Part shown: piece by piece, positions 18,374 to 27,664 of the stretch | Layout of the letters: each line of letters starts with the position of its first letter | Position numbering within the stretch: the stretch's first letter is position 1 | Source: Flavobacterium sufflavum | Lineage (GTDB): Bacteria; Bacteroidota; Bacteroidia; Flavobacteriales; Flavobacteriaceae | Assembly (NCBI RefSeq): GCF_004016525.1 | Contig: NZ_SACJ01000007.1 | Span: 155,117 to 219,116, forward strand | DNA: 64,000 nt | Direction of reading: 5' to 3' | Position numbers and translations under genes: made by a program | The notes under the pieces: model-generated | Seen by the model: only the letters and a program-made list of their open reading frames with translations | Database searches by the model: none | Told to the model about the DNA's origin: nothing

Positions 18374-19387
18374 ATGAAATTACAAATGAGAATTAAATTA
18401 TTTATTATCCTGATTTCGTGTTTCTTTTATTCTAATGTTAAAGCACAGGATCCTGTTTTTACCCAATATTTTTTAGTGCCGGAAACCTTAAATCCAGGAT
18501 TTACAGGATTCATGGAAACCACTTATATGGGAATAATTCATAGGGAACAATGGCCTGATTTGAATTTGAAAATCGATACCGATTATGTTTTTTTGAACAC
18601 TTGGAGTGACGAAATGAATAGCGGTCTAGGAGTTAGTTTTTTAAATCAAAGAGAGAATCTTACCAATTATAATTTCTCCCAACTTAATGCTAATTACGCT
18701 TACCGTGTTCGTGTAAGTGACGAATGGGATTTTAGACCTGCAATAGAAGTTGGTTTTGGATACAAATCCTTTGCTTTTCAAAATTTACTCTTAGAAGATC
18801 AGATTAATATTAGAACAGGAATCAATAATTCGACTTCTATTGATCCTGCACTGAAAAATGACAAAGTAAGTTTTTTTGATATCGGGGCAGGGATGGTTTT
18901 TAATACTGATGATTTATGGATTGGTTTATCGATGAAACACCTTAACAAACCCAATATTGCTTTTAACAAAGACGGAAATGTACCATTGAACACTTTCTTC
19001 TCTTTGAGTACGGGATATGAATTCCTCTTAGCCGATTATATCGACGTGCAGTTTTTTCCTTATGCCACTAAGATGTTTGCTACGGCTAACTACATGCAGC
19101 AAGGACGTTACAATCGCTTAGATATTGGAACTTCCATATTGTTTGAAAAGATGTTTTTTGGCGTTACTGCTGTCACTAATCCTGCTAAAAACGGAATCGA
19201 TGGTCATTTGCTTACCTCTGTGAATCTTTTTACAGGATTGCAATATGATCATTTGCGATTAGGACTTTCGTATGATTTAAACACTACCAAAATAGGAAAA
19301 ACAGGAGGTGTTTATGAATTGTCTTTAACCTATCAATTTAACCTGGACAAAAAATGTTTTGGCTGTCCTAATTATACGGAAAGATAA
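18374..19387 (+). CDS. PorP/SprF-family type IX secretion membrane protein
   Basis: 337 residues. Signal peptide about 1-24 ending VKAQ, then the hallmark start DPVFTQYFLVPETLNPGFTG, followed by alternating beta strands of an outer-membrane barrel. Members pair with T9SS type B cargo: SprF is needed for SprB surface exposure in Flavobacterium johnsoniae. The gene starts 4 nt after the 14011-18369 stop, so the two form a cargo/partner operon. A second ATG (18386, MRIKLF) is also a possible start. Confidence 0.93.
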   Translation: MKLQMRIKLFIILISCFFYSNVKAQDPVFTQYFLVPETLNPGFTGFMETTYMGIIHREQWPDLNLKIDTDYVFLNTWSDEMNSGLGVSFLNQRENLTNYNFSQLNANYAYRVRVSDEWDFRPAIEVGFGYKSFAFQNLLLEDQINIRTGINNSTSIDPALKNDKVSFFDIGAGMVFNTDDLWIGLSMKHLNKPNIAFNKDGNVPLNTFFSLSTGYEFLLADYIDVQFFPYATKMFATANYMQQGRYNRLDIGTSILFEKMFFGVTAVTNPAKNGIDGHLLTSVNLFTGLQYDHLRLGLSYDLNTTKIGKTGGVYELSLTYQFNLDKKCFGCPNYTER

Positions 19388-19423
19388 TTTTCCGAAATAG
19401 TCTTAAATAATTACAATAGGATA

Positions 19424-20293
19424 TTATTTCTTGCCAAACACTTTTTTGAATAGATTTACAATCGCTAAAACCACAAATCCGAAGAGAAGTCCAATGATAA
19501 ATTCTTTTACAATAGAAGGCAATTGTGGAGCGAAATGATGTAAATAATCAATGTTATGCACAAAGATTCCGCCGGCAACCATAATCAAAGCGATTGTCCC
19601 GATTACAGACAAACTTTTAATGACTTTAGGTAAGGCTTGTACCAGGATATTCCCTATAAATTTCGCAGCACTTCGTTCTTTAGAACTCAGCTGAATCAAT
19701 TTTAAACCTGCTTCATCCATTCGTACAATCAGGGCAACAATACCATAAACACCCACGGTCGCCAGAATTGCAATTATCGAAACTACAGCAATTTGTTGTG
19801 TTATAGGTTGCCCAATAACAGTTCCCAGCGCAATAATTACAATTTCTACCGATAGAATAAAATCAGTAACTATGGCCGATTTTATTTTATCTTTTTCAAG
19901 TGCTAAAATTTCTTCTTCGGTAAAAGTTTGCTCTGTGATTTCTATTTTATCGTGATGACGATGAAAAAAGAACTCGTGTATTTTTTCGGCACCTTCATAG
20001 GCTAAAAAAAGTCCTCCCAGAACTAAGATGATGATGATTGCCAAAGGAAAAAAAGCACTCAATAAAAATGCTATGGGAAGAATGATGATTTTATTGATTA
20101 GCGAACCTTTGCTGATAGCCCATAAAACGGGTAATTCTCTGGAAGAAGCAAAGCCCGAAGCTTTTTCGGCGTTTACAGCCAAATCATCCCCTAAAATCCC
20201 AGCTGTTTTTTTGGCAGCCACTTTGCTCATTACGGCTACATCATCCATAATTGCTGCGATATCATCCAATAGTGCGAAAAAACCTGATGCCAT
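19424..20293 (-). CDS. DUF808-family inner-membrane protein (YedI-like)
   Basis: 289 residues. The start MASGFFALLDDIAAIMDDVA and the segment KKTAGILGDDLAVNAEKASG are characteristic of DUF808. At least five hydrophobic segments follow (for example IIILPIAFLLSAFFPLAIII and a C-terminal FIIGLLFGFVVLAIVNLF). The function of the family is unknown. Monocistronic as far as seen; the upstream gene on the same strand stops 118 bp away. Confidence 0.85.
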   Translation of the reverse strand: MASGFFALLDDIAAIMDDVAVMSKVAAKKTAGILGDDLAVNAEKASGFASSRELPVLWAISKGSLINKIIILPIAFLLSAFFPLAIIIILVLGGLFLAYEGAEKIHEFFFHRHHDKIEITEQTFTEEEILALEKDKIKSAIVTDFILSVEIVIIALGTVIGQPITQQIAVVSIIAILATVGVYGIVALIVRMDEAGLKLIQLSSKERSAAKFIGNILVQALPKVIKSLSVIGTIALIMVAGGIFVHNIDYLHHFAPQLPSIVKEFIIGLLFGFVVLAIVNLFKKVFGKK

Positions 20294-20411
20294 TAAATTT
20301 GTTTTAAATAACTACTTTGTAATGTAAAAAATACCCAAGTAGTTTAGGTTGTTTTATTGTTGCGAAACTACTATTTTTTGATTGAATTTTAGTATAAAAT
20401 TAATCATCATC

Positions 20412-20903
20412 CTAATCCTCAAAATTCAAAAAATCATCGGGATTAAAAGGGATGTCGTCATCGGGATCTTTGTCGTGGGCGTTTACCCCTGGCGGGTTAA
20501 ACAATCCCCAACTGTCTTTGATGTAATTCCAAACATCAAAACCGGCAACCCAATCAATAAATAAGAGTCGGAATTCGTCGATTTCTTTTCTTAATAAATG
20601 AATGTAATCCTGATCAGAAATAGCTTCTTCAAAACGTAAACTTCCTACTTGAACATAAAGTTCTCTGGCAGCTTTTCGGATAATGGTTGCATTCTCCATT
20701 TTCAAATCGTACAATTCGACAGCCTGGGCTCCCGCAATTTTAGCAGGAATTATCATGGCGTTTTCCATCATGAATCGAACCGTGGTTTCCTGAAGAAATT
20801 CATTGTCAGCAGGAACAATTTCGACTAATCCTCTTGTGATTTTATAAATTTGTTCCGCTTTTTGATACAAAGGAAATTGATGTAATTCGTCTCGTTTTGA
20901 CAT
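20412..20903 (-). CDS. Helical protein with acidic tail, translationally coupled to pirin
   Basis: 163 residues, no signal peptide, mostly predicted helix (FPLYQKAEQIYKITRGLVEI; KAARELYVQVGSLRFEEA). It looks weakly like the four-helix-bundle family related to the 23S rRNA intervening-sequence proteins, but the match is loose. The C-terminus is strikingly acidic (HDKDPDDDIPFNPDDFLNFED-like). The start codon overlaps the pirin stop by one base (TAATG), so the two proteins are made together. Function not recognised. Confidence 0.6.
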   Translation of the reverse strand: MSKRDELHQFPLYQKAEQIYKITRGLVEIVPADNEFLQETTVRFMMENAMIIPAKIAGAQAVELYDLKMENATIIRKAARELYVQVGSLRFEEAISDQDYIHLLRKEIDEFRLLFIDWVAGFDVWNYIKDSWGLFNPPGVNAHDKDPDDDIPFNPDDFLNFED

Positions 20904-21790
20904 TAGTTTTTCAGTTTGGGATATACAGGAAGAGGAACAAATTCGGTTTCACCTTTTATTTTGTCAAACTTTTGTTCCGTCCAGTTTTGTTTGGCCTGTT
21001 CAATCAATTCCGGATTGCTTGAAACAAAATTCCAGTCGATAAAACGTTCTTCTGGATAGGCTTCGCCACCAAAAATATAGATAGTCGAATTGGGCTTTAT
21101 CGTAAATTCACAAAGAGAACTATTTTTTGCCACCAATATTTGTTTAGGACCGTATTTACTGCCATCGTTTTCAATACCGCCTTCCATAATATAGAGACCG
21201 GCTTCGCCATATAGATGCTGACCGATATTTAGTTTTTTCTCCGTAACCGATTTGATTTCTATCATATACATTGGGCTGTACACCGGCACTTTGGATTTTT
21301 TGCCAAAGGCTTCACCTGCGACTAATTTGAATTCCACATCATCTTCTTTCCAGGATGGAATTTCGCTGCTGTCAATATGAAAAAACTCTGGATTCATTTG
21401 TTCCAAATGTTTTGGCAAGGCTACCCAAATTTGTAAGCCGTGCATGTTTTTTTCAGAATGGCGTAAATATTCGGGAGTGCGTTCGGAGTGTACAATGCCT
21501 TTCCCGGCTGTCATCCAGTTGACTTCGCCCGGTTTTATTTCAACTTCATTGCCCAAACTATCGCGGTGCATAATACTGCCTTCAAATAAAAAAGTAAGTG
21601 TAGAAAGACCAATATGCGGATGTGGCAGGATATCAAAATTCTGACGTTCATTCATTTTTACAGGTCCCATGTGGTCTATGTAAATAAATGGACCAACCAT
21701 GCGTTTTTGACGGAAAGGCAGCAATCGGCCTACCAGAAAATTTCCTATATCGGCAGCGCGTTCTTCAATGATTAGGTTGATATTTGACAT
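20903..21790 (-). CDS. Pirin-family protein (cupin)
   Basis: 295 residues with two cupin halves. Pirin motifs: RMVGPFIYIDHMGP, the metal-ligand cluster PHPHIGLSTLTFLFEG, and GEVNWMTAGKGIVHSER. The pair of His in HPH plus the His and Glu in VHSE match the iron-binding ligands of the family. Bacterial pirins include quercetin dioxygenase-like enzymes and regulatory proteins, so the reaction here is open. It is followed with a one-base overlap by the helical protein at 20412-20903. Confidence 0.9.
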   Translation of the reverse strand: MSNINLIIEERAADIGNFLVGRLLPFRQKRMVGPFIYIDHMGPVKMNERQNFDILPHPHIGLSTLTFLFEGSIMHRDSLGNEVEIKPGEVNWMTAGKGIVHSERTPEYLRHSEKNMHGLQIWVALPKHLEQMNPEFFHIDSSEIPSWKEDDVEFKLVAGEAFGKKSKVPVYSPMYMIEIKSVTEKKLNIGQHLYGEAGLYIMEGGIENDGSKYGPKQILVAKNSSLCEFTIKPNSTIYIFGGEAYPEERFIDWNFVSSNPELIEQAKQNWTEQKFDKIKGETEFVPLPVYPKLKN

Positions 21791-21893
21791 AACGATTAAT
21801 TTTAGTTTAGCGATTTAATAGATAACAATTCTGTTCGAATGAGCTTTTGTTACAAACAAAAATAACTTAAAAAATGCTGTTTTTAATCTGTTA

Positions 21894-22073
21894 GGTGAAA
21901 TTATTAAAAATGTCAGTTCGAGTGTTTTTTGTTCCGTCCCGACACTTCGGGACGGAACAAAAAATGTATCGAGAACCGTTTTTAATGAAATTTTTCTTGT
22001 TCTCGATACAATCCCGCCCAAAAGCGGGATTACTCGAACAGACGAAAAAATTTCATCAAAAACTAATTTCACC
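21894..22073. repeat. Composite nested inverted repeat (cruciform-like element)
   Basis: A 180-bp element fills most of the gap between the pirin start and the nitroreductase stop. Outer arms: 21894-21903 pairs with 22064-22073 (10 bp); 21912-21923 with 22032-22043 (11 of 12); 21965-21976 with 21999-22010 (12 of 12). Each side also contains its own hairpin: 21925-21942 / 21947-21964 is a perfect 18-bp stem with a 4-nt loop, and 22011-22017 / 22024-22030 is a 7-bp stem. Apparent open frames across it are by-products of the symmetry. It resembles a REP-type dispersed element; a TTCTCGACTTCGCTCGAAC-like relative lies at 34361-34385. Confidence 0.8.
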
Positions 22074-22089
22074 CAATTGAGGACATGGT

Positions 22090-22689
22090 TTAAATAGTTT
22101 CAATTACACTTTCTTGTAATCTTCTGGATTTTGGGGTTGTTTCTAATCGGTTGAAATCGTCATCCGAAGCGTAACCTACAGCCATTGCAAATAGTGGTTT
22201 GTATGCCGCCATGTTAAGAATGTCTTTGTATTTATCCGATTCGATGCCTTCCATCGCTGTCGAATCCAGACCTAAGGCAACACTGGCGGTCAAACCTACT
22301 CCCAAGGCAATATACACCTGTTTGGCCAGCCATATTTTTAAATCGGATTCCGGCATACTTGCTTTCATTTGATTGTACCAATCCTTTCTGGCTTGTGGTA
22401 ATTCGTTTTCTACTACTTTTTGAAAAGCATCCAAATCATCGGCTACACTAAAAACCACCAATAATTGCGCCTGGTTTATTTTTTCGGTATTATGCATCGA
22501 AACCGTGGCTAATTTGGCTTTCATTTCTGGGTTTTGTACAAAAGTAAATTTCCAGGGCTGGATGTTGATTGAGGAAGGAGTGAGGCGCAAAATTTCTTTT
22601 AAATCCTCGATTTTTTCTTGTGGTATTGCCTTGTGAGCGTTGTATTTCTTTGCAGTATATCTTTTTTGTATTAAATCTAAAATATTCAT
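22090..22689 (-). CDS. Nitroreductase-family NAD(P)H-dependent oxidoreductase (NfsB-like)
   Basis: 199 residues, single flavin-binding nitroreductase domain. Visible motifs: KRYTAKKYNAHKAIP at the start, LRLTPSSINIQPWKFTFVQN (FMN phosphate and ring binding), and VGLTASVALGLDSTAMEGI. The family reduces nitro compounds, quinones or flavins with NAD(P)H using FMN. Physiological substrate unknown. It is downstream of the hairpin element at 21894-22073 relative to its own direction. Confidence 0.9.
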   Translation of the reverse strand: MNILDLIQKRYTAKKYNAHKAIPQEKIEDLKEILRLTPSSINIQPWKFTFVQNPEMKAKLATVSMHNTEKINQAQLLVVFSVADDLDAFQKVVENELPQARKDWYNQMKASMPESDLKIWLAKQVYIALGVGLTASVALGLDSTAMEGIESDKYKDILNMAAYKPLFAMAVGYASDDDFNRLETTPKSRRLQESVIETI

Positions 22690-22741
22690 GACTCTATTTT
22701 TAATGTTTGAATAGCTGCAAAGTTAAGTCAATGCTTCTATA

Positions 22742-23293
22742 TTATTTGTAAAGCCATTTTTTAATTAATTTGGTATAATTAGGCATCAGCCAATACACCA
22801 TTATGAAAACAATGCATCCGGAAATAAATAAGGAGTTGATAAATTTATTATCAGGAAAGTTTAATGTTTTTAAAATTGGTAATACAATCAAAGGAATTAA
22901 AATGGATAAAGGGTAAATAGCTGACCAAGTGACTAAATATTGTTTCCATCGAACAGGGACTTTTTGACTTTCATTCTCAGTATCAAAAAGGAAATCTAAA
23001 CCAGATTTGATAAGATATTTATCATCTTTAGCCATAAAAGGTTTCACTTTTTCAATGAGACTTTTTCTCTCCTTAGACTCCATCCAGTTTTTTAGGTTTT
23101 CAATGGTATCAAATCTAATAATTATAGTATAATTGAAAGTTAAATTGGGAATTGGCCGAATTATTTGCCAGTCGATGTTGCCTGCAAAGCTTCTGCATAT
23201 AGGACCAATTTCATTGAGCCAATCTTCATATTGCTTTTGTTTTCCATCTAAAATATAATGGTTAATTACAACTGATGCACCTTGATTTTCCAT
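22742..23293 (-). CDS. Antibiotic-biosynthesis-monooxygenase-domain protein with two C-terminal membrane helices
   Basis: 183 residues. Residues about 8-95 form an ABM (ferredoxin-like dimeric alpha-beta barrel) domain: SVVINHYILDGKQKQYEDWL, then YTIIIRFDTIENLKNWMES. Residues about 125-148 (WSAIYPLSILIPLIVLPIL) and 157-178 (FISGCIVFIMVYWLM) are membrane helices, so the domain is tethered to the inner membrane. The ABM-plus-two-helix plan recurs in bacteria without a known role. It might bind or oxidise a hydrophobic molecule; that is a guess. Confidence 0.75.
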   Translation of the reverse strand: MENQGASVVINHYILDGKQKQYEDWLNEIGPICRSFAGNIDWQIIRPIPNLTFNYTIIIRFDTIENLKNWMESKERKSLIEKVKPFMAKDDKYLIKSGLDFLFDTENESQKVPVRWKQYLVTWSAIYPLSILIPLIVLPILKTLNFPDNKFINSLFISGCIVFIMVYWLMPNYTKLIKKWLYK

Positions 23294-23357
23294 TTAAAAT
23301 ATATTTATCAGTAATTGAATTATAGCTTGACTTTGGTAGTTTTTTTATTGGAATGTT

Positions 23358-23409
23358 TACGAAGTCAGGAGACTTCGCTGAGCAGGGTGGCGAAGTCAGG
23401 AAACTTCCA
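23358..23409. repeat. GCGAAGTCAGGAGACTTCGC-type hairpin repeat, two tandem copies
   Basis: Two adjacent units (about 23358-23380 and 23389-23409) each form a small hairpin with arms CGAAGTC and GACTTCG or close variants. A third copy lies at 23913-23936. All are in gaps between small genes, so this is a dispersed intergenic repeat. Confidence 0.65.
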
Positions 23410-23435
23410 AGACCTGAACTAAACTTGTTGATTGT

Positions 23436-23831
23436 CTAATTGATGCTAATAGGTATTTGATATTGAACTCTGACTTTTTCACCATTTTTTTCTCCAGGCT
23501 TCCATTTTGGAAACATTTTGATAACTCGAATAGCTTCTTCTCCAGTTCCATGTCCTATATCTTTAGTTATTTTGACATCTAAAATTGAGCCGTCAGTTTC
23601 TACAATAAAAACAATATAAATTTTTCCTATTATTTTTTCTTTACTTTCTGGTATCTTGTAATTTTTAGCAATGAAGCTATACATTTTTTCACCTCCACCA
23701 GGAAATTCTGGTTTGACATCAATTTCAGCGGTTGTGAAATATTCTTTTTTTAAAGCTTTCTTATCTACATTTTCTTGAGAAAATAAATTTTGAGTAAGTA
23801 AACATAAAAATAAAAAGAGATAATTTTTCAT
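23436..23831 (-). CDS. Small secreted TonB C-terminal-domain protein
   Basis: 131 residues. The signal peptide (NYLFLFLCLLTQNLFSQ) is followed by a short linker and a TonB C-terminal-like domain: PEFPGGGEKMYSFIAKNYK, GKIYIVFIVETDGSILDVKI and GEEAIRVIKMFPKWKPGEKN. There is no N-terminal membrane anchor with a Pro-rich spanning region, so it is not a complete TonB. Such stand-alone domains are common in Bacteroidota, often as fragments of energy-transducer or peptidase-sensor proteins. Role unknown. Flanked on both sides by the GAAGTC repeats. Confidence 0.8.
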   Translation of the reverse strand: MKNYLFLFLCLLTQNLFSQENVDKKALKKEYFTTAEIDVKPEFPGGGEKMYSFIAKNYKIPESKEKIIGKIYIVFIVETDGSILDVKITKDIGHGTGEEAIRVIKMFPKWKPGEKNGEKVRVQYQIPISIN

Positions 23832-23912
23832 AGTTCGTTTTTTTGTTGGTTATAGGTTTATAGCGTTTTTGTACTACAGTAGGTTTAGTTTATATTTATT
23901 ACTCAGCGTGTG

Positions 23913-23936
23913 TGGCGAAGTCAGGAGATTTCGCAA
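23913..23936. repeat. Third copy of the GAAGTC hairpin repeat
   Basis: TGGCGAAGTCAGGAGATTTC followed by GCA; matches the units at 23358-23409 with one arm base changed. It lies just downstream of the CPBP protease stop codon. Confidence 0.6.
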
Positions 23937-23953
23937 AACTGGGTAGCTATTTT

Positions 23954-24592
23954 TTATTCATCTTTTAATTTCCATGTTTTTGAAACTGCTGCTAACATTA
24001 ACCATGGTTCAATAATGATATTAATTATCGAATGCGAAACGATACAAGGTCCTATGTTTCTATTACCAACTAGATATACAATTGCTAATCCAAACCCTAA
24101 AAAGGTTGTTGCAATAAATGCTCCTTTTAAAAATCGTTTTTCCTTACTAAATAATCCCCAAGTTATATGAACTAATCCAAATGCAAGTCCAGAAACTATT
24201 ATTTGTATTATAGCTCCGTAGCCTAATTTCATTAACAAATCCATTAACCAACCTCTAAATACAACTTCCTCTACAATTCCGCCTACAATAGTCATTAGTC
24301 CAACCATTTTGAATAATGATATTTCTCGTTGCATTTTATGAACAAACGGAACAACTTTAAAAGTATAAATGACATAAGAAATAGTCAATATTAGTGCTAC
24401 AATCCATGCCGTTATTGGTGCTAATGTTTCAATTGACAATCCTAAATTCTCAAACATGGGAATTTTATAGCTTATTAAATGCATCAAAATTGGACTAAAC
24501 ATAAACAAACTCATTGATAGTATTATTAATCCAGTTTTTCTTCTGTTTGATTTTTCAGTGATCTCCATTTTATTTGTTTTATTGAAATCCAA
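23954..24592 (-). CDS. CPBP-family intramembrane metalloprotease
   Basis: 212 residues with about six hydrophobic helices. The family active-site motifs are present: Glu108-Glu109 and Arg113 in IVEEVVFRGW, His142 in FGLVHITWG, and a later conserved SHSIINII. CPBP (Abi) proteases are integral-membrane enzymes related to CAAX prenyl proteases; in bacteria they handle peptides or protect against self-made bacteriocins. Substrate unknown. An in-frame ATG at 24568 (MEITEKSNRRK) may be the real start, which would shorten the protein by 8 residues. Confidence 0.88.
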   Translation of the reverse strand: MDFNKTNKMEITEKSNRRKTGLIILSMSLFMFSPILMHLISYKIPMFENLGLSIETLAPITAWIVALILTISYVIYTFKVVPFVHKMQREISLFKMVGLMTIVGGIVEEVVFRGWLMDLLMKLGYGAIIQIIVSGLAFGLVHITWGLFSKEKRFLKGAFIATTFLGFGLAIVYLVGNRNIGPCIVSHSIINIIIEPWLMLAAVSKTWKLKDE

Positions 24593-24685
24593 ATATATCG
24601 TTTTTTTCTTATAAATAATTTTAAAGTCTTTCTTATTTGTAAGGTAATTTGGGATACGATATTATGGAAATAAAAACGTTCTCTC

Positions 24686-24748
24686 TAGCCCTGATCGAGC
24701 CGATATCCTCGTAGCGCAGCGCAGAGATAAAGACGAGAGCAGGAGGGA
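24686..24748. repeat. TAGCCCTGAT-type dispersed hairpin element
   Basis: Starts TAGCCCTGATCGAGCCGATA and ends AGCAGGAGGGA. It has the same frame as the 30214-30290 element (TAGCCCCGATTGCAGCG to AGCGGGATTAGCT) but a different middle. I know this layout as a common Flavobacterium intergenic repeat. It sits in the 315-bp gap between the CPBP and clpB genes. Confidence 0.55.
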
Positions 24749-24777
24749 AGTACTTATGGAAAACTATCGTTATGCTC

Positions 24778-24812
24778 CTAAAAAAAAACACCAATCTCTC
24801 GACTGGTGTTTT
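24778..24812 (-). terminator. Rho-independent terminator of clpB
   Basis: Stem AAAACACCA / TGGTGTTTT (24785-24793, 24804-24812). On the minus strand it is followed by a T-run (the A-run at 24780-24788). It lies about 95 bp downstream of the clpB stop. Confidence 0.75.
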
Positions 24813-24907
24813 CTAGGAATTTCTTGTTTAATTGAGCATCTCGACTACGCTCGATGTGACAAAATTATTTTACTTAATGAATCTTAATTTCATAATGGTT
24901 TAAAAAT

Positions 24908-27514
24908 TCAAACTTCTTCTGTTTCACTTTGATTTCTAAAAACCAATTGACCGTCAAAAGAGTCCAAAAGGATAATGCTGTCGGTAGTGATTTTTCCGGA
25001 CAGTATTTCTTTAGACAACTGGTTCAAAACCTCTCTTTGAATCACACGTTTTACGGGACGGGCACCAAATTGCGGGTCGTATCCTTTCTCAGATAAATAG
25101 GCAATGGCTTCCGGTGTGGCGTCCATAGTGATGCCTTGTTGTGCCAGCATTTTAGTAACCGATTTCAGTTGTAAGCCTACAATTTGTGCAATATTAGCAT
25201 TGGTCAACGGCGTAAACATCACGATTTCGTCAATACGGTTGATGAATTCCGGGCGAACGGTTTGTTTCAACAAGCCTAAAACTTCCACTTTAGCAGCTTC
25301 GGTTGCGGCTTCGACACCACCTTTTAGATTTTCAAATTTCTCCTGTATAATCTGGCTTCCCATATTAGAAGTCATAATGATAATGGTGTTTTTGAAATCG
25401 GCAAGGCGGCCTTTATTGTCTGTCAAACGTCCTTCGTCCAAAACCTGCAACAAGATGTTAAAGGTATCGGGATGTGCTTTTTCTATCTCATCGAGCAAAA
25501 TCACGGAATAAGGTTTTCTACGCACGGCCTCGGTCAATTGCCCACCTTCGTCATAACCCACATATCCCGGAGGCGCACCCACCAATCGGCTCACGCTGTG
25601 ACGTTCCTGATACTCACTCATATCAATACGGGTCATGGCGTTTTCATCGTCGAATAAATATTCGGCCAGGGCTTTGGCCAATTCGGTTTTACCGACACCG
25701 GTTGTTCCAAGGAACAAGAAAGTACCAATAGGTTTTTTCATGTCCTGTAATCCTGCACGGCTTCGGCGCACAGCATCGCTAATTGCCTCGATGGCTTCTT
25801 CCTGACCCACTACACGTTTGTGCAATTCTTCTTCCAGATGTAATAGTTTTTCTCTTTCGCCCTGAAGCATTTTTACTACTGGAATTCCGGTCCATTTGGC
25901 TACTACTTCGGCAATGTCTTCTCGGGTTACTTCTTCTTTAATAAGCGAAGAACCGGACTGATTTTCCTGTAATTGTTTTGTTAAAATATCTAAACGCTCT
26001 TGGGCTTCTTTGATTCTTCCGTATCTAATTTCGGCTACTTTTCCGTAATCTCCCTCACGTTCAGCGCGCTCGGCCTCGTACTTAAAGTTTTCGATTTCCG
26101 TTTTTACCGTTTGGATATTATCGACTACGTCTTTCTCAGATTTCCATTTGGCGAAAATTTTATTTCTATCTTCTTTAAGATTGGCTAATTCCATTCCCAA
26201 AGACTTGAGTTTACTCTCTTCTTTTTCTCTTTTGATAGCCTCAATTTCGATTTCGAGTTGCATTACTTTTCGATCCAAAACATCCAGTTCTTCTGGTTTC
26301 GAATTGATTTCCATACGGATTTTTGAAGCCGCCTCGTCCATTAAGTCGATGGCTTTGTCCGGTAAAAAACGATTGGTAATGTAGCGTTGTGACAACTCCA
26401 CCGCAGCAATAATTGCCTCATCCTTAATTTGTACCTTGTGATGGGTTTCGTATTTTTCTTTGATACCACGCAGAATCGAAATCGCACTTTCGGTATCGGG
26501 TTCTTCAATCATTACTTTTTGGAAACGTCTTTCAAGCGCTTTGTCTTTTTCGAAATATTTTTGGTATTCGTCCAAAGTGGTTGCTCCAATAGCACGCAGT
26601 TCACCACGAGCCAAAGCCGGTTTCAGGATATTCGCCGCATCCATAGCACCTTCGCCACCTCCGGCACCAACTAAGGTGTGAATTTCGTCAATGAAAAGCA
26701 CAATATCTCCTTCGGCAGAAGTTACTTCTTTCACCACCGATTTTAAACGCTCTTCAAACTCTCCTTTGTATTTGGCTCCGGCAATCAAAGCTCCCATATC
26801 CAATGAGAAAACGATTTTATCTTTCAGGTTTTCAGGAACGTCGCCATCAACAATTCGGTGTGCCAATCCTTCGGCAATGGCAGTTTTACCCACACCAGGT
26901 TCACCAACCAACATTGGGTTATTTTTGGTACGACGGGTCAGAATTTGTAATACACGTCGGATTTCTTCATCACGTCCAATTACCGGATCCAGTTTTCCTG
27001 ATTTGGCTAATTCGTTCAGGTTTTTGGCATATTTATTCAAAGAATTATAAGTTTCTTCCGCGGATGCCGAAGTCACTCTTTCTCCTTTTCGCAATTCTTC
27101 AATAGCCGCTTTCAATCCTTTTTCGGTCACCCCCTGATCTTTTAAAATTTGGGAAACCTTAGATTTTGAAGCAAAAATGGCCAGAATTAAATGTTCGATG
27201 GAAACATATTCATCGTTCATTTTTTTAGCAATAATTTCTGCTTCGTTTAAAGCAGTATTCGCATCACGGGAAAGCATAATGTCGCCACCGGAAACCTTAG
27301 GAAAGTTTTGAATGCTGCTATCCAAAATTTGCAAAAATAATGGCACATTTACATTGAGTTTTTTCAAAATAAAAGGCGCTACATTTTCATCTACTTCAAA
27401 AATAGCTTTGAAAATGTGTTCATTCTCAATTTGTTGCTGACCGTAACTTTGAGCCAACTGTTGAGATAGCTGAATGGCTTCCTGCGATTTAATTGTAAAT
27501 TTATTGATGTTCAT
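24908..27514 (-). CDS. clpB: ATP-dependent chaperone ClpB
   Basis: 868 residues, full family length. The N-terminal Clp repeat domain (about 1-145) begins [20 protein letters not shown]. The first AAA+ module has Walker [14 protein letters not shown] and Walker [16 protein letters not shown]. The middle coiled-coil domain (about 400-520, [19 protein letters not shown]) is what separates ClpB from ClpA/ClpC. The second module has [18 protein letters not shown], the pore loop [11 protein letters not shown] and [20 protein letters not shown]. ClpB pulls proteins out of aggregates together with DnaK. It is monocistronic and divergent from the ytxJ-like gene. Confidence 0.97.
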   Translation of the reverse strand: MNINKFTIKSQEAIQLSQQLAQSYGQQQIENEHIFKAIFEVDENVAPFILKKLNVNVPLFLQILDSSIQNFPKVSGGDIMLSRDANTALNEAEIIAKKMNDEYVSIEHLILAIFASKSKVSQILKDQGVTEKGLKAAIEELRKGERVTSASAEETYNSLNKYAKNLNELAKSGKLDPVIGRDEEIRRVLQILTRRTKNNPMLVGEPGVGKTAIAEGLAHRIVDGDVPENLKDKIVFSLDMGALIAGAKYKGEFEERLKSVVKEVTSAEGDIVLFIDEIHTLVGAGGGEGAMDAANILKPALARGELRAIGATTLDEYQKYFEKDKALERRFQKVMIEEPDTESAISILRGIKEKYETHHKVQIKDEAIIAAVELSQRYITNRFLPDKAIDLMDEAASKIRMEINSKPEELDVLDRKVMQLEIEIEAIKREKEESKLKSLGMELANLKEDRNKIFAKWKSEKDVVDNIQTVKTEIENFKYEAERAEREGDYGKVAEIRYGRIKEAQERLDILTKQLQENQSGSSLIKEEVTREDIAEVVAKWTGIPVVKMLQGEREKLLHLEEELHKRVVGQEEAIEAISDAVRRSRAGLQDMKKPIGTFLFLGTTGVGKTELAKALAEYLFDDENAMTRIDMSEYQERHSVSRLVGAPPGYVGYDEGGQLTEAVRRKPYSVILLDEIEKAHPDTFNILLQVLDEGRLTDNKGRLADFKNTIIIMTSNMGSQIIQEKFENLKGGVEAATEAAKVEVLGLLKQTVRPEFINRIDEIVMFTPLTNANIAQIVGLQLKSVTKMLAQQGITMDATPEAIAYLSEKGYDPQFGARPVKRVIQREVLNQLSKEILSGKITTDSIILLDSFDGQLVFRNQSETEEV

Positions 27515-27528
27515 TTCGTTTTTTAGAT

Positions 27529-27555
27529 TTGGTTTAAACTAATTAATTAACTTTG
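27529..27555 (+). promoter_or_regulatory. Probable promoter of the ytxJ-like gene
   Basis: TTG at 27529-27531, a 16-bp spacer, and TAACTTTG at 27548-27555, which fits the TAnnTTTG consensus; the spacer is slightly short. It lies about 110 bp before the likely start at 27665. Confidence 0.45.
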
Positions 27556-27664
27556 CAGAAAATGGGACAAATTATATTCCATTGTAAATTTAAGGACAAA
27601 AAGGCGTAAAAAACCTGATTTTTATCAGTTTTTAATGTCAAAAAGTCAGAAAATAAGTCAAAAT

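Noticed and set aside
21815..22080. Two opposite-strand frames across the nested hairpin
   Set aside because: They arise from the inverted-repeat symmetry, have no family resemblance and no ribosome-binding context.
25104..25511. Plus-strand frame opposite clpB
   Set aside because: The clpB frame is intact with all motifs; this is a shadow frame.
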